DNA of 64,000 nt from Flavobacterium shii (lineage in GTDB: Bacteria; Bacteroidota; Bacteroidia; Flavobacteriales; Flavobacteriaceae), in contig NZ_JAOZEW010000004.1 in NCBI RefSeq assembly GCF_025847235.1, forward strand, positions 1 through 64,000. Reading direction: 5' to 3'. The notes below the pieces were generated by a model, which worked only from the letters and a program-made list of their open reading frames with translations, did not search any database and had not been told where the DNA came from. Of the stretch, positions 34,059-43,436 are shown one piece after another. How positions within the stretch are numbered: the first letter of the stretch is position 1; each line of letters begins with the position of its first letter. Position numbers and translations under genes: made by a program.

Positions 34059-35006
34059 TTACAGAATAAAATAGGCATTACTTTCTTTTCTTTCTACAGT
34101 TGTTTTTACATCTAAATCTTCTAAGAAAGCAAATTCATTACGATATTCATGTATCATTTGCATAAGATTTTTTTCTATTACGTTCGAAATTGCTGTAACA
34201 GGAGTATCTGTTGGTCTGTTTTCGAAAGGATCTTGCAAATGAATTGCCATTTTTTCGATAAGGAAAAATGCAGCACCAATTGTAATTATTAATGGTATCG
34301 CAAACCAGCTTAACATACTATTTAATCCAAAAGGCAATAAAAGGATAAATAAACACAATGTAAACCTGATATACATACTATAAGTTGTTGGGAAAATAGT
34401 ATTTTTTATTCGCTCACATTTACCCATAGCATCACACAATCTTGTTAAAGTATTATCAATCTCTACTTGTTGAAAAACGTTTAACTTTTCTTCCTGACTT
34501 GCGTTTCGAAGATCTCTTGCGTGCAACATTAAAATTGCATTAGGAATATGCTGATGATTTTTAACAAAGCGCAATTCTTCCTCACTTAAAAAGGATTTAA
34601 TAGGTTTTATGGCATCTTTATTTCTTAATGATTGTCCCAGGCTATAACACCATGCGATTTGTCTTTTGGCAAATTTTTCTTTGAAATCATTTGCCTGAAC
34701 CGAAAAATCCGGGTCTTTATAAAATGTAATTACTTGACGAACCAGCGTTCTGGACTCATTTACTATCGATCCCCATATAATCCTTGCTTCCCACCATCTA
34801 TCATATGCCTGATTGGATTTAAACGCTAATAATAATGATATAATTGTACCAATAATAGTAGGCACAGCAATAGGAATATCTACAGAAATATTAAGGAAAT
34901 AATGGTGGAAAATCTCAAATAATATAGCATAAGTAGTAACAAGGAAAAGTTCAACTTTAATTTTCCCAAGAACATATTTCATTGGAATTCTCTTTTTTAA
35001 CAGCAT
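34059..35006 (-). CDS. Bestrophin-family ion channel (UPF0187)
   Basis: Integral membrane protein of 315 residues. Helices lie near residues 18-36 and 44-62 and around 210-250, with the hallmark LLAFKSNQAYDRWWEARIIWGSIVN and the later LPFGL pore-lining-like segment. Bacterial bestrophins form pentameric channels for anions or, in some cases, cations. It is last in a leftward set after a USP-like gene (42-bp gap) and a two-component system, which is an informative context for its control. Confidence 0.9.
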   Translation of the reverse strand: MLLKKRIPMKYVLGKIKVELFLVTTYAILFEIFHHYFLNISVDIPIAVPTIIGTIISLLLAFKSNQAYDRWWEARIIWGSIVNESRTLVRQVITFYKDPDFSVQANDFKEKFAKRQIAWCYSLGQSLRNKDAIKPIKSFLSEEELRFVKNHQHIPNAILMLHARDLRNASQEEKLNVFQQVEIDNTLTRLCDAMGKCERIKNTIFPTTYSMYIRFTLCLFILLLPFGLNSMLSWFAIPLIITIGAAFFLIEKMAIHLQDPFENRPTDTPVTAISNVIEKNLMQMIHEYRNEFAFLEDLDVKTTVERKESNAYFIL

Positions 35007-35048
35007 CTATTTTGGCTTTAAATTAAACTTGCTTTTTTGCATAAAGAA

Positions 35049-35771
35049 TTAAACTAATTCTTCATAAAGTGATAAAACAGGAAGACCGAATAAATCATTA
35101 ATAGTCTCGTTCTTAGTTTTTTTAAATTTAATTTTCTCAGCCTTGCGAGTCTGAACCAGTAAATCGATATGATTTTTGGAAATAACCTCGTTTAAATGTG
35201 GAGCAAATTCTTCGATGTTGTCATCAAAATTCTTAGTTTGACTAACTATTTCAAACGAAAAATTCTCGCTTATAAACTGTTGAACATCTTTTACATGGAT
35301 ATTTTGTTGTGCATTTTCAATATATAATGCTTTATTAAAATCGTCTTTGCTAGGCTCTGTTCCTAAATGTAAAATAGGACATCTTTGGTTTCCTGCCAAC
35401 TGCACTAAATGATCGTGTATTCTTTTGGTTTCTTGCTTATAAGAATGAGGAAGAATAATTAATTTTACAGAAAAAGTATTAATTATTCTCTTAAAAATAG
35501 GGGAAGAAATTCCGTATTGATTGTGAATTTTAATCTTGCAATTGCCCGTATTACCAACAATATGTCTGCATATTTCCAAAACTTCTTCTTGAGTATTAGT
35601 TAAACTAACTCTCATTGTTCTTAAAAAATTAGACGTAGAATAAGTGTCCGGAATTTCCGAAAGCATCATTAGGATAATTTCACAATCGGTTTCTTTGGCT
35701 TGATAAATAGCCAATTTTACAGCACCAATAGTATCTTCTTTTAAAGTCGTAGGGATTAAAAAATTTTTCAT
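35049..35771 (-). CDS. Universal stress protein-like protein
   Basis: 240 residues with an N-terminal USP-like Rossmann fold (KNFLIPTTLKEDTIGAVKLAIYQAKE, KLIILPHSYKQE, GNQRCPILHLG) and a second, more degenerate half (ALYIENAQQN, HIDLLVQTRK, GLPVLSLYEEL). The ATP-binding GxxGxx(9)GS motif is not evident. It lies between the sensor kinase (77-bp gap) and the bestrophin gene. A cytoplasmic stress-related role is inferred only from fold and context. Confidence 0.7.
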   Translation of the reverse strand: MKNFLIPTTLKEDTIGAVKLAIYQAKETDCEIILMMLSEIPDTYSTSNFLRTMRVSLTNTQEEVLEICRHIVGNTGNCKIKIHNQYGISSPIFKRIINTFSVKLIILPHSYKQETKRIHDHLVQLAGNQRCPILHLGTEPSKDDFNKALYIENAQQNIHVKDVQQFISENFSFEIVSQTKNFDDNIEEFAPHLNEVISKNHIDLLVQTRKAEKIKFKKTKNETINDLFGLPVLSLYEELV

Positions 35772-35848
35772 AAGTATAATTGTTTGATTTATACCTACAA
35801 AATAACCAGTCCAACATTAGAAGTTCCCTAATATAAAATTAGAATTTC

Positions 35849-37237
35849 CTAAGAATTAACATTAGAATTTTTAATGTTGCATTTTTTAAAGATTATAGTA
35901 ACCATAGTCCCTTTATTTTGCTCGGATTGTACTTGCAATTCTCCTCCATGCATACGGATGATTTTCATTGCCAATGGAAGCCCTAAACCATAACCAATGT
36001 ATTTTGCCGCAATTTTCCCTCTAAAGAAAGGTTCGTATAAATGCGGAATATCTTCAGGTGGAATACCAATACCGATATCGTTTATTGCAATTTTAATTGA
36101 TTCTTCATTTGCTGTAAGCGATACAAAAACCTCATTATTATCTGAATATTTCACACCATTTGTAATAATATTATTTATAGCCAACTCTAATAAAGGTCGG
36201 TTACAAGGAATTAATAAAAGATTGGAATCCGTGGGAGCAAAATTAAGTTTAATACTAACTTTATTATCAGGGAAAATTTTATCAAGATCCGATTTTACAG
36301 TCATCAATAACTCATCGATTCGGGTAATATCCAAAACTTGTTTTTTACCATCATAACCTGTTTGTGTAAGCTTTAATAAACTCTCCGTTAAGCTTCCTAA
36401 TCTCGAAGCCTGATTATAAATATTCTCCAATGATTCTATATATTCCTTAGGATCTCTTTCTTTAAGCAGCATAATCTCCGACTCGGCAATAATAGTTGTT
36501 ATTGGCGTTTTTAATTCATGAGATGCATTATTGATAAAATTGGTTTGTATCTCAAATGATGTTTCCAATCGATCCAGCATATCATTAAATGTTGCTGTAA
36601 GATCCGAAAGTTCATCCGAGTTTTTAACCTCCGGTAATCTGTTATGAAGATTAGAAGCACTAATTCTATTAACCTCTCTGGTAATTCTGGCTACAGGATT
36701 TATAACTCTCTTTGCAAGAATTCGCCCCAGAAAATAAGCCAGGATTACAAAGCACATCCCTCCAAAAAGCATTATTTTTATAATAAAAACGGTAGTCGTG
36801 CTTCCTTTTTTATCTCTTGCAGCAACAATTACAATGTATTTTTGACCATTTTCTTCAAATATTTGTCCTAGATAATATTTATTATCCTGTTCAAACCAAT
36901 CCTTACCTGTTTTTAAGATTGTGCTATAGAATTCATTTGGCAAATTGAGATTAGTATTGTATTCAAAACTACTTTCACTATTTACTTTTAAAACAAACTC
37001 CTGCTCTTCGATTAGTTCTTCAAGTCCATTTTTTTTAAGTTCACTGTAATATTTTATTTTTTCAGGATCTTTTTGAAAATGTATCGATGCAACAATTTTG
37101 GCTCTGTCTTCAAGGCGCTTTAAAAAATAGTATTGGTTATTGGCTTTAAATAAAAATAGCACAACAATACATAATAGCAGCGCGCTAAAAGTAGAAAGAG
37201 CAATATAAGTAAATGTGATTTTTTTTCTAATATTCAT
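35849..37237 (-). CDS. Sensor histidine kinase with HAMP domain
   Basis: 462 residues: TM1 (about 9-30), a periplasmic sensor (31-150), TM2 (152-172), HAMP (173-226), a HisKA domain with His240 in NASHELKTPIT, and HATPase_c (N box ELAINNIITNGVKYS, G boxes NDIGIGIPPED and GYGLGLPLAMKI). It resembles ArlS/CusS-type kinases. The stop of the upstream response-regulator gene lies 1 bp before its start, so the two are translated together. Confidence 0.95.
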   Translation of the reverse strand: MNIRKKITFTYIALSTFSALLLCIVVLFLFKANNQYYFLKRLEDRAKIVASIHFQKDPEKIKYYSELKKNGLEELIEEQEFVLKVNSESSFEYNTNLNLPNEFYSTILKTGKDWFEQDNKYYLGQIFEENGQKYIVIVAARDKKGSTTTVFIIKIMLFGGMCFVILAYFLGRILAKRVINPVARITREVNRISASNLHNRLPEVKNSDELSDLTATFNDMLDRLETSFEIQTNFINNASHELKTPITTIIAESEIMLLKERDPKEYIESLENIYNQASRLGSLTESLLKLTQTGYDGKKQVLDITRIDELLMTVKSDLDKIFPDNKVSIKLNFAPTDSNLLLIPCNRPLLELAINNIITNGVKYSDNNEVFVSLTANEESIKIAINDIGIGIPPEDIPHLYEPFFRGKIAAKYIGYGLGLPLAMKIIRMHGGELQVQSEQNKGTMVTIIFKKCNIKNSNVNS

Positions 37238-37238
37238 T

Positions 37239-37913
37239 TTATGATTTAATAGTATACCCCAACCCTTTTATGGTATGAATGAGTTTGGTTTCAAATGGTT
37301 TGTCAATTTTTTTTCTTAAATAGGTAATATAAACATCCACAACGTTTGTATTCATGTCGAAATTAATATCCCAAACATTATCCAAAATTTGTCCTCGAGA
37401 AACAATAGTTCCCGAATTTTTCGCGAGATAATAAAGTAATTTAAATTCTTTTGCCGTTAATATTAGTAACTGTTCTCCTCTTCTAACCGTTTTGGCTTTG
37501 CCATTAATTTCTAAATCGCTTATTGTTATGGTATCGACTTTCTCGTTTTCCTGACTTGCTCTCCTGTTTAAAGCATTTACACGTGCATCCAATTCACCGA
37601 ATTTAAACGGCTTTACCAAATAATCATCGGCTCCGGCATTTAATCCTGTAATAATATTTTCGGATGTTCCTAGAGCTGTAAGCAGCAAAATGGGAACAAA
37701 AATTTTACTTGCACGCAATCTTCGGCATATTTCTATTCCATTAACATCCGGAAGCATTATATCCAAAATAACTACATCAAAATGATAATTATTAATCATT
37801 TCTAAAGCTGTTTTCCCGTCAAGAGCAACGCTTACATCGTTGTTGTTCTCTGCAAAGCCTTTTCGTAAAATTGATAAAAGATTGGGTTCGTCTTCGACTA
37901 TGAGTAATTTCAT
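37239..37913 (-). CDS. OmpR-family response regulator
   Basis: 224 residues: a receiver domain with Asp51 (VVILDIMLPD), Asp8/Glu7 and Lys102 (YLVKPF), and a C-terminal winged helix (about 125-222, ending VVDVYITYLRKKIDKPFETKLIHTIKGLGYTI). It heads the operon of regulator, kinase, USP-like protein and bestrophin. A minus-strand TATTTTTG box at 37935-37942 lies 21 bp before the ATG. Confidence 0.95.
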   Translation of the reverse strand: MKLLIVEDEPNLLSILRKGFAENNNDVSVALDGKTALEMINNYHFDVVILDIMLPDVNGIEICRRLRASKIFVPILLLTALGTSENIITGLNAGADDYLVKPFKFGELDARVNALNRRASQENEKVDTITISDLEINGKAKTVRRGEQLLILTAKEFKLLYYLAKNSGTIVSRGQILDNVWDINFDMNTNVVDVYITYLRKKIDKPFETKLIHTIKGLGYTIKS

Positions 37914-38290
37914 TTTAATTTAATGTATTGTTAACAAAAATAGGAATTGAATTTAAAATTCAATCTTTTTTACTTTCTTTAATAGGTTAACACCTCCTGA
38001 AAAAAGTCATAAAAACATCCATATGTAATTAAAAATCAACACATTAAAAACATAAAATAAAATACAAATTAAGTTTAAAAAACAGCATAATTAATATTTT
38101 ATAAGTAGGTATTTTAAGCATATAATGACTGTTAAATCATTTATACAACGATATTACTCTCTATTTGTTGCTGCAAATTTATAATTATATTTCAATTATT
38201 TAGACTGAGTATAAATAATATTTTTATATTTGCATGCTTTCCAAAACATTTTAATTAAATAGTTTCACTCTGCAACAGAGTTATATTTCC
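37914..38290. other. Divergent promoter region, two-component operon and ECF sigma
   Basis: 377 bp, AT-rich, no ORF. A minus-strand -7 box (TATTTTTG, 37935-37942) faces the response regulator. A plus-strand box (TATATTTG then CA, 38225-38232) lies 58 bp before the sigma factor. No further structure was recognised. Confidence 0.55.
38225..38232 (+). promoter_or_regulatory. Putative -7 box for the ECF sigma gene
   Basis: TATATTTG followed by CA fits the housekeeping Bacteroidota pattern TAnnTTTG, so the sigma gene may be transcribed by the main sigma factor. Confidence 0.5.
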
Positions 38291-38890
38291 ATGAATATTA
38301 TTAACAATCTTGAGTTAAATATTTTTAAATCCTTTAAGGAGGGAGACGAACTAGCGTTTAAATATTTTTATGAAAAATACTTTACCAAAATAAAAGCTTT
38401 TAGCATTCAGTTTGTTTATGATGCAGATGAAGCTGAGAATATTGCTCAGGAATCATTTATAAATTTATGGCAAAATAGAGAAAACATTGAATCATCAAAT
38501 GGTATTCAATCTTATCTATACACGTTTACCAAATCGAAATGTTTAAATATGATAAGACACAATAAGGTTAAAGATAAATTTAAGAACGATCTCTTGAATC
38601 AAAAAGAGCGATTATTAGACATTGAAATTCTAAATTCTTTTCAATTTGATACCCTCGAATTATCAGAACTAGAAATACTGATTAATAAATCTATAAATGA
38701 ACTTCCTCCAAAAACAAGAGAAGTTTTTATAAAGAAACGTTTTGAAAATAAAAAAAATTCAGAAATAGCCGAAGAAATGGGAATTACAGTAAAAGCTGTC
38801 GAAGCCCATATGACAAAGGCTTTGAAGGTTTTAAAGAATAAATTATCTGATTATATTTTCCTGGCAGCAATTTTTATTTGTAATAATTAA
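38291..38890 (+). CDS. ECF RNA polymerase sigma factor (FecI-like, Bacteroidetes type)
   Basis: 199 residues with sigma-70 region 2 (FKYFYEKYFTKIKAFSIQFVYDADEAENIAQESFINLWQ, paraphrased span about 22-65) and region 4 (ELPPKTREVFIKKRFENKKNSEIAEEMG, about 137-185), separated by a linker. It is the first gene of a sigma/FecR/SusC/SusD set. By analogy it is released by the FecR-type anti-sigma when the SusC receptor binds its ligand, and then drives the downstream genes. Confidence 0.93.
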   Translation: MNIINNLELNIFKSFKEGDELAFKYFYEKYFTKIKAFSIQFVYDADEAENIAQESFINLWQNRENIESSNGIQSYLYTFTKSKCLNMIRHNKVKDKFKNDLLNQKERLLDIEILNSFQFDTLELSELEILINKSINELPPKTREVFIKKRFENKKNSEIAEEMGITVKAVEAHMTKALKVLKNKLSDYIFLAAIFICNN

Positions 38891-38961
38891 AAATAAAAGA
38901 TAGGGTATTTCAATTCTCAGGTGTACTTACTTAAAGCACAAGTTTAAACTAAGAAGAGAAT

Positions 38962-40062
38962 ATGATATCCGAATTGATTTATAAATATCTAGCCAACGAA
39001 GCTACCGAAGAAGAAGTACTACTCGTATTTGAATGGATAGAAACCTCCAAAAAAAACAAGAAACAGTTTATTACCTTAAAACAGGCTTGGGCAATTTCGG
39101 CCTTTTCGGGAAATATTTGGTCTAATAAACCTAAAGAACTCCAGAAAATAGTCCAAAAGAAAATAATCACTTTCTTTAAATATGCTGCAATCCTGCTAGT
39201 ACTTATTGCCTTAGGGAAATCTATATTTTTTGGAGACGAAAATAAACAATCTTCAAAAGAGATTGTCCTTGAATTAAGCAATGGAAACATTGAATATATC
39301 ACAAAAGATAACCAACGAAATATACTAAATGCAAAGGGTGATTTAATTGCCAGAAAATATGCTGCCGAAATTGTATATCAAGGCAAAGTAGCCGATGAAA
39401 AAGTAAACTACAATACACTTAAAATACCTTACGGCAAAAGATATAAAATTACACTATCTGATGGAACCGTTGTTACTTTAAATTCCGGAACCACATTAAA
39501 ATACCCCGAACAATTTGGGATTAATGGGAAAAGAAAAGTGTATTTAACCGGTGAAGCTTTCTTTGATGTTGCCAAAGACAAACAACATCCCTTTATTGTG
39601 CATTCAGACGAAGTTGCAATCGAGGTACTTGGAACAAAATTTAATGTAACTGCCTATCCGGATGATAATACATTAAATAGCGTTTTGATCGAAGGAAGCA
39701 TCCGTATGTATGAAAACGAAAACCCATCAAACAATATTATTCTTGCTCCAGATGAAAAAGTGATCTGGAAAAACAATTCCAAAAAATTCTCAAAACAAAC
39801 TGTTGATTCTGGTTTTTATACCGCTTGGATTAAGGGAGAACTTGCCTTTAAGGATACTCCATTTATAACAATAACCAAAATAATTGAACGTGCTTATGAT
39901 GTTACTATTATAAATGATAACACCGATTTGGCACATCAAAATTTCACTGGTACAATTAATATCAAAGAATCCAGTGTCGAAAATATTTTGGAATTATTAA
40001 AGCGGGATACTCCATTTAAGTACTCAAGAAAACTAAATACCATAACAATTACAAACCAATAA
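38962..40062 (+). CDS. FecR-type anti-sigma factor
   Basis: 366 residues: an N-terminal cytoplasmic anti-sigma part (1-70), one membrane helix (about 73-90, FKYAAILLVLIALGKSIFF), a periplasmic FecR domain (about 150-250, IPYGKRYKITLSDGTVVTLNSG and VYLTGEAFFDVAKDKQHPF) and a C-terminal DUF4974 domain (ELAFKDTPFITITKIIERAYDV). It carries the signal from the SusC STN domain to the sigma factor. It sits 71 bp after the sigma gene and 10 bp before susC. Confidence 0.95.
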   Translation: MISELIYKYLANEATEEEVLLVFEWIETSKKNKKQFITLKQAWAISAFSGNIWSNKPKELQKIVQKKIITFFKYAAILLVLIALGKSIFFGDENKQSSKEIVLELSNGNIEYITKDNQRNILNAKGDLIARKYAAEIVYQGKVADEKVNYNTLKIPYGKRYKITLSDGTVVTLNSGTTLKYPEQFGINGKRKVYLTGEAFFDVAKDKQHPFIVHSDEVAIEVLGTKFNVTAYPDDNTLNSVLIEGSIRMYENENPSNNIILAPDEKVIWKNNSKKFSKQTVDSGFYTAWIKGELAFKDTPFITITKIIERAYDVTIINDNTDLAHQNFTGTINIKESSVENILELLKRDTPFKYSRKLNTITITNQ

Positions 40063-40072
40063 TTTAATCCTA

Positions 40073-43000
40073 ATGACATTTACATTACGCAATAACTTAA
40101 GGAAAACACTGCTTTTCTTAGGGATCCTCTTTTCGTGTTTGGAAGGATATTCTCAAACCAAAACAATCACATTAAATATAAAAGATCAACCACTTAGCTA
40201 CATTATTAAAACTATTGAGCAGCAAAGTAATTATAGAATAATATATAATGCACGAAAAATAGATGTCGGTCAGATGGCAAGTATTAGTGTTGAAAATGTC
40301 GATCTGGAAACTGTTTTAACCAAAGTATTTAACGGAAAAAACATCTCTTTTTACATCCAAAAAGAACAGGTTTTATTAATTGCCAATACGCCCAATTCTG
40401 AAAAAATTGCTTTACAAGAAACCGAAAGATATATAAAAGGAACTGTATTGAGTGCCAAAGACAAATTTCCTCTTTCGGGTGCAACTGTTCGAATAAAAGG
40501 AACTGGAATGGGTGCAATTACAGATCTTAATGGCGTATTTGTATATATGTTAAAAGGCTCAAATATTAAAAATACAGTATTAGAAGTGCAGCATTTGGGA
40601 ATGGAAACACAAACCCGAAAAGTAGAAAACAATAGTGAGTTTACATTTTATATGGAGGAGTTTACAGATGAGTTAAATCAGGTTGTAATTACTTCATCTT
40701 ATGGAACCAAAAAACTAAAAGAAGAAATTGTAGGTAGTATATCGACCATAAATGCCAAGGATATTCCCGTACAGCAAGCTTCGGAAAGCATAGATAAGAT
40801 GCTCGAAGGGCAAATTGCCGGTGTTTTAATCGAAAATACTTCTGGAATTGGTGGTCCTGTTAAAATAAATATTCGCGGACAGGGAAGTTTAATGCCTTTA
40901 AGCGGTAAACTTCTTGGAACTTCAACACAACCCCTTATCATTGTTGATGGTATAATAATGACCGAGGAAACAGGTATTGATAACAACTTCTTTAATGCAA
41001 GTGGAGTTAGTGGAGAAAATTTATCCAATCCTTTGGCGATGATATCCCCAGACAATATAGAAAGTTTTACAGTACTAAAAGATGCTGCCGCAGTAGGTAT
41101 TTATGGTGCCGATGGTGCCAATGGAGTAATATTAATTACAACCAAAAAAGGAAAACTCGGAAAAGCCAAATTCAGTTTTTCCAATCAGCTTGGAGTTTCA
41201 TCGGCTATTAATCAAATTAAATATTTAAATGGAGCTCAATATACGGAGCTTAGAAATGATTATTTAAAAAATACTTCTTCAGGTTATGTTCCTGTATCAT
41301 ATAATGGAATTGATACGGACTGGTTTGGTTTATTGAATAATACAGGGCTTTATAACAAGTATAACTTTAGCGTTTCCGGAGCTACTTCCAAGTTCTCGTA
41401 CCGTACGAATTTAACCTATTTAAACATTGATGAACCACAATTAGGGAACACGACCAAACAAATGAATGCGGGAATAAATTTGGGGTACAGACAATCTAAA
41501 TGGGAAATAAATTTATCACTAAATCCAAGTTTCATTAAAAAAGATGCTCCGAATATCTATTATGATTTTGCCTACTTGCCTACCCTATCTCCATATAATG
41601 AAGATGGAACTTATTCAAACTTAGGGGTAGTAGGAGGTTCAACTGGAGGAAATCCATTGGCAGCAATTGCTCAAAACAAAAACGAAACCGAAACCTATGG
41701 GATTTTAGGAAGTTTGAATTTAGGATATGAATTGAATAAAAACATAAAATTCGTAACCTTATTCGGAATGGATTATAAGGATAAAGTTCAGGATCGATAC
41801 TTTTCGGGCGAGAATGAAAGCGGACAAAATAACGGAACTTTTACTTTAGGTGGTATCACTTATCCTAATTGGGGAAGAAGGCTTTATAATAAACGAAATT
41901 CTACCAAATGGAACTGGCAAGGGCAAATGTTATTCGATAAACAAATCAATAAAAATAATGGTATTGATGGTGTTGTAGGATTTGAACTTTCTGAAGAAAA
42001 AACCAATTTTAATTATGCAACAGCATCAGGTTTTGTAAACCCAAATGTGATTAATAATATTGAAGATGCTATTCAGGATGATAATATTTTAACTCCTGCA
42101 GATGAAACAAAAGCAAAACAAGTCTTTCACGATGATATTAATTATAATTCCAGAGTTTCCTTTTTTTCTCAAATCAATTATAATTATAAGAAGAAATATT
42201 TTCTCTTAGGGAATTTTAGAAGAGACGAAAGCTCAGTTTTTGGAAACGATACAAATGTGGCTTTTAATAGCGGTGCAGGTCTTGCATGGATAATGAGTAA
42301 TGAAGACTTATTGAAATCAAGTTCATGGATTGACTTCTTAAAACTAAAAGTAAGCTATGGTTCTACAGGTAATTCAAGAATTGGTTCTTATAGATCAAAA
42401 GGGTTATACACTATTTCACAAAACGGATACAACGGTGAATCTTACGCTAATGCAAGCGATGCTCCAAATGGAAATTTGAGCTGGGAAAAAAATACCAAAT
42501 TTAATGCTGGAGTTGACTTTAATGTATTTAACACGATAGAACTTTCATTAGAATATTACTATGATAATCTAAGCGATTTAATAACAAGTCGAGATATTCC
42601 CACAGAAACCGGATATGCAACTTTACAATTAAATGCTGCAAGTATGTATAATAAAGGTTTTGAATTAACAACAAGAATTAAATGGTTACAAAAAGGTAAA
42701 TTTAAATGGACTACATCCTTTAATATCTCTACCGTGGACAATAAAGTAACCGATTTGGTAGGTTTAGGAAGCGATTACTCAGAAGCAAATATTGCGCTTG
42801 CTCAAAAAATAGGTTACAGTACAACCACTATTTGGGGATTAAACTGGGTAGGTGTTGACCCTGCAACTGGTAGAGACCTGATTAAAAAAAATGGTCAAAT
42901 TTATGATTCGGCAACCTATAAAAGTTTGTTTTCTGTATCCGACTGGGAACCAATTGGAGATCAACAACCCAAAGCTTTTGGAGGTTTTAGCAATAGATTT

Positions 43001-43432
43001 TCGTTTAATAATAGCATCACTCTTTCGATAACAGGAGCTTTTCAATGGGGTGGTGATAAATTAATTTCCGACCAGATAATTTCAAAATATAGCACTACAT
43101 CAAACCGAAATATGTCTGTAAATGCATATGACTATTGGAGAAATCCAGGAGATATTGTTTCCCAACCTACACCTAGTAATAATAATTTATTGGTAAACAT
43201 GAGTAAGTACGTTTATGATGCATCTTACATAAAAATAAGCAACATTAATTTAAGTTATAATGTCCCTGTAAAAAATACTTTTCTGGACTCACTAACCGTT
43301 TTTGCAGATGTTTCTAATGTGCTTTATTGGTACAAAGAAAAAAGCCCTTCGGGAATGAATGGCATCCAAGAACTTAGCTACACTTATCCACAAGCCAGAA
43401 CTATTTCTTGTGGAATTAATACTAAATTTTAA
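40073..43432 (+). CDS. SusC/RagA TonB-linked receptor with STN signalling domain
   Basis: 1119 residues. Signal peptide to about residue 27 (GYSQ), STN domain (about 28-102) that talks to the FecR protein, CarboxypepD_reg-like domain (about 120-200), plug (SESIDKMLEGQIAGVLIENTSG, KDAAAVGIYGADGANGVILITTKKG) and a large barrel ending ARTISCGINTKF. It forms the outer-membrane transporter with the SusD partner encoded 4 bp downstream. The STN domain makes the locus ligand-inducible. The cargo is unknown: no glycoside hydrolase or protease is encoded in the set. Confidence 0.96.
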   Translation: MTFTLRNNLRKTLLFLGILFSCLEGYSQTKTITLNIKDQPLSYIIKTIEQQSNYRIIYNARKIDVGQMASISVENVDLETVLTKVFNGKNISFYIQKEQVLLIANTPNSEKIALQETERYIKGTVLSAKDKFPLSGATVRIKGTGMGAITDLNGVFVYMLKGSNIKNTVLEVQHLGMETQTRKVENNSEFTFYMEEFTDELNQVVITSSYGTKKLKEEIVGSISTINAKDIPVQQASESIDKMLEGQIAGVLIENTSGIGGPVKINIRGQGSLMPLSGKLLGTSTQPLIIVDGIIMTEETGIDNNFFNASGVSGENLSNPLAMISPDNIESFTVLKDAAAVGIYGADGANGVILITTKKGKLGKAKFSFSNQLGVSSAINQIKYLNGAQYTELRNDYLKNTSSGYVPVSYNGIDTDWFGLLNNTGLYNKYNFSVSGATSKFSYRTNLTYLNIDEPQLGNTTKQMNAGINLGYRQSKWEINLSLNPSFIKKDAPNIYYDFAYLPTLSPYNEDGTYSNLGVVGGSTGGNPLAAIAQNKNETETYGILGSLNLGYELNKNIKFVTLFGMDYKDKVQDRYFSGENESGQNNGTFTLGGITYPNWGRRLYNKRNSTKWNWQGQMLFDKQINKNNGIDGVVGFELSEEKTNFNYATASGFVNPNVINNIEDAIQDDNILTPADETKAKQVFHDDINYNSRVSFFSQINYNYKKKYFLLGNFRRDESSVFGNDTNVAFNSGAGLAWIMSNEDLLKSSSWIDFLKLKVSYGSTGNSRIGSYRSKGLYTISQNGYNGESYANASDAPNGNLSWEKNTKFNAGVDFNVFNTIELSLEYYYDNLSDLITSRDIPTETGYATLQLNAASMYNKGFELTTRIKWLQKGKFKWTTSFNISTVDNKVTDLVGLGSDYSEANIALAQKIGYSTTTIWGLNWVGVDPATGRDLIKKNGQIYDSATYKSLFSVSDWEPIGDQQPKAFGGFSNRFSFNNSITLSITGAFQWGGDKLISDQIISKYSTTSNRNMSVNAYDYWRNPGDIVSQPTPSNNNLLVNMSKYVYDASYIKISNINLSYNVPVKNTFLDSLTVFADVSNVLYWYKEKSPSGMNGIQELSYTYPQARTISCGINTKF

Positions 43433-43436
43433 AAAG

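Noticed and set aside
43359..43436. Upstream extension of the SusD gene
   Set aside because: It overlaps the secure susC 3' end and destroys the lipoprotein signal that begins at 43437.
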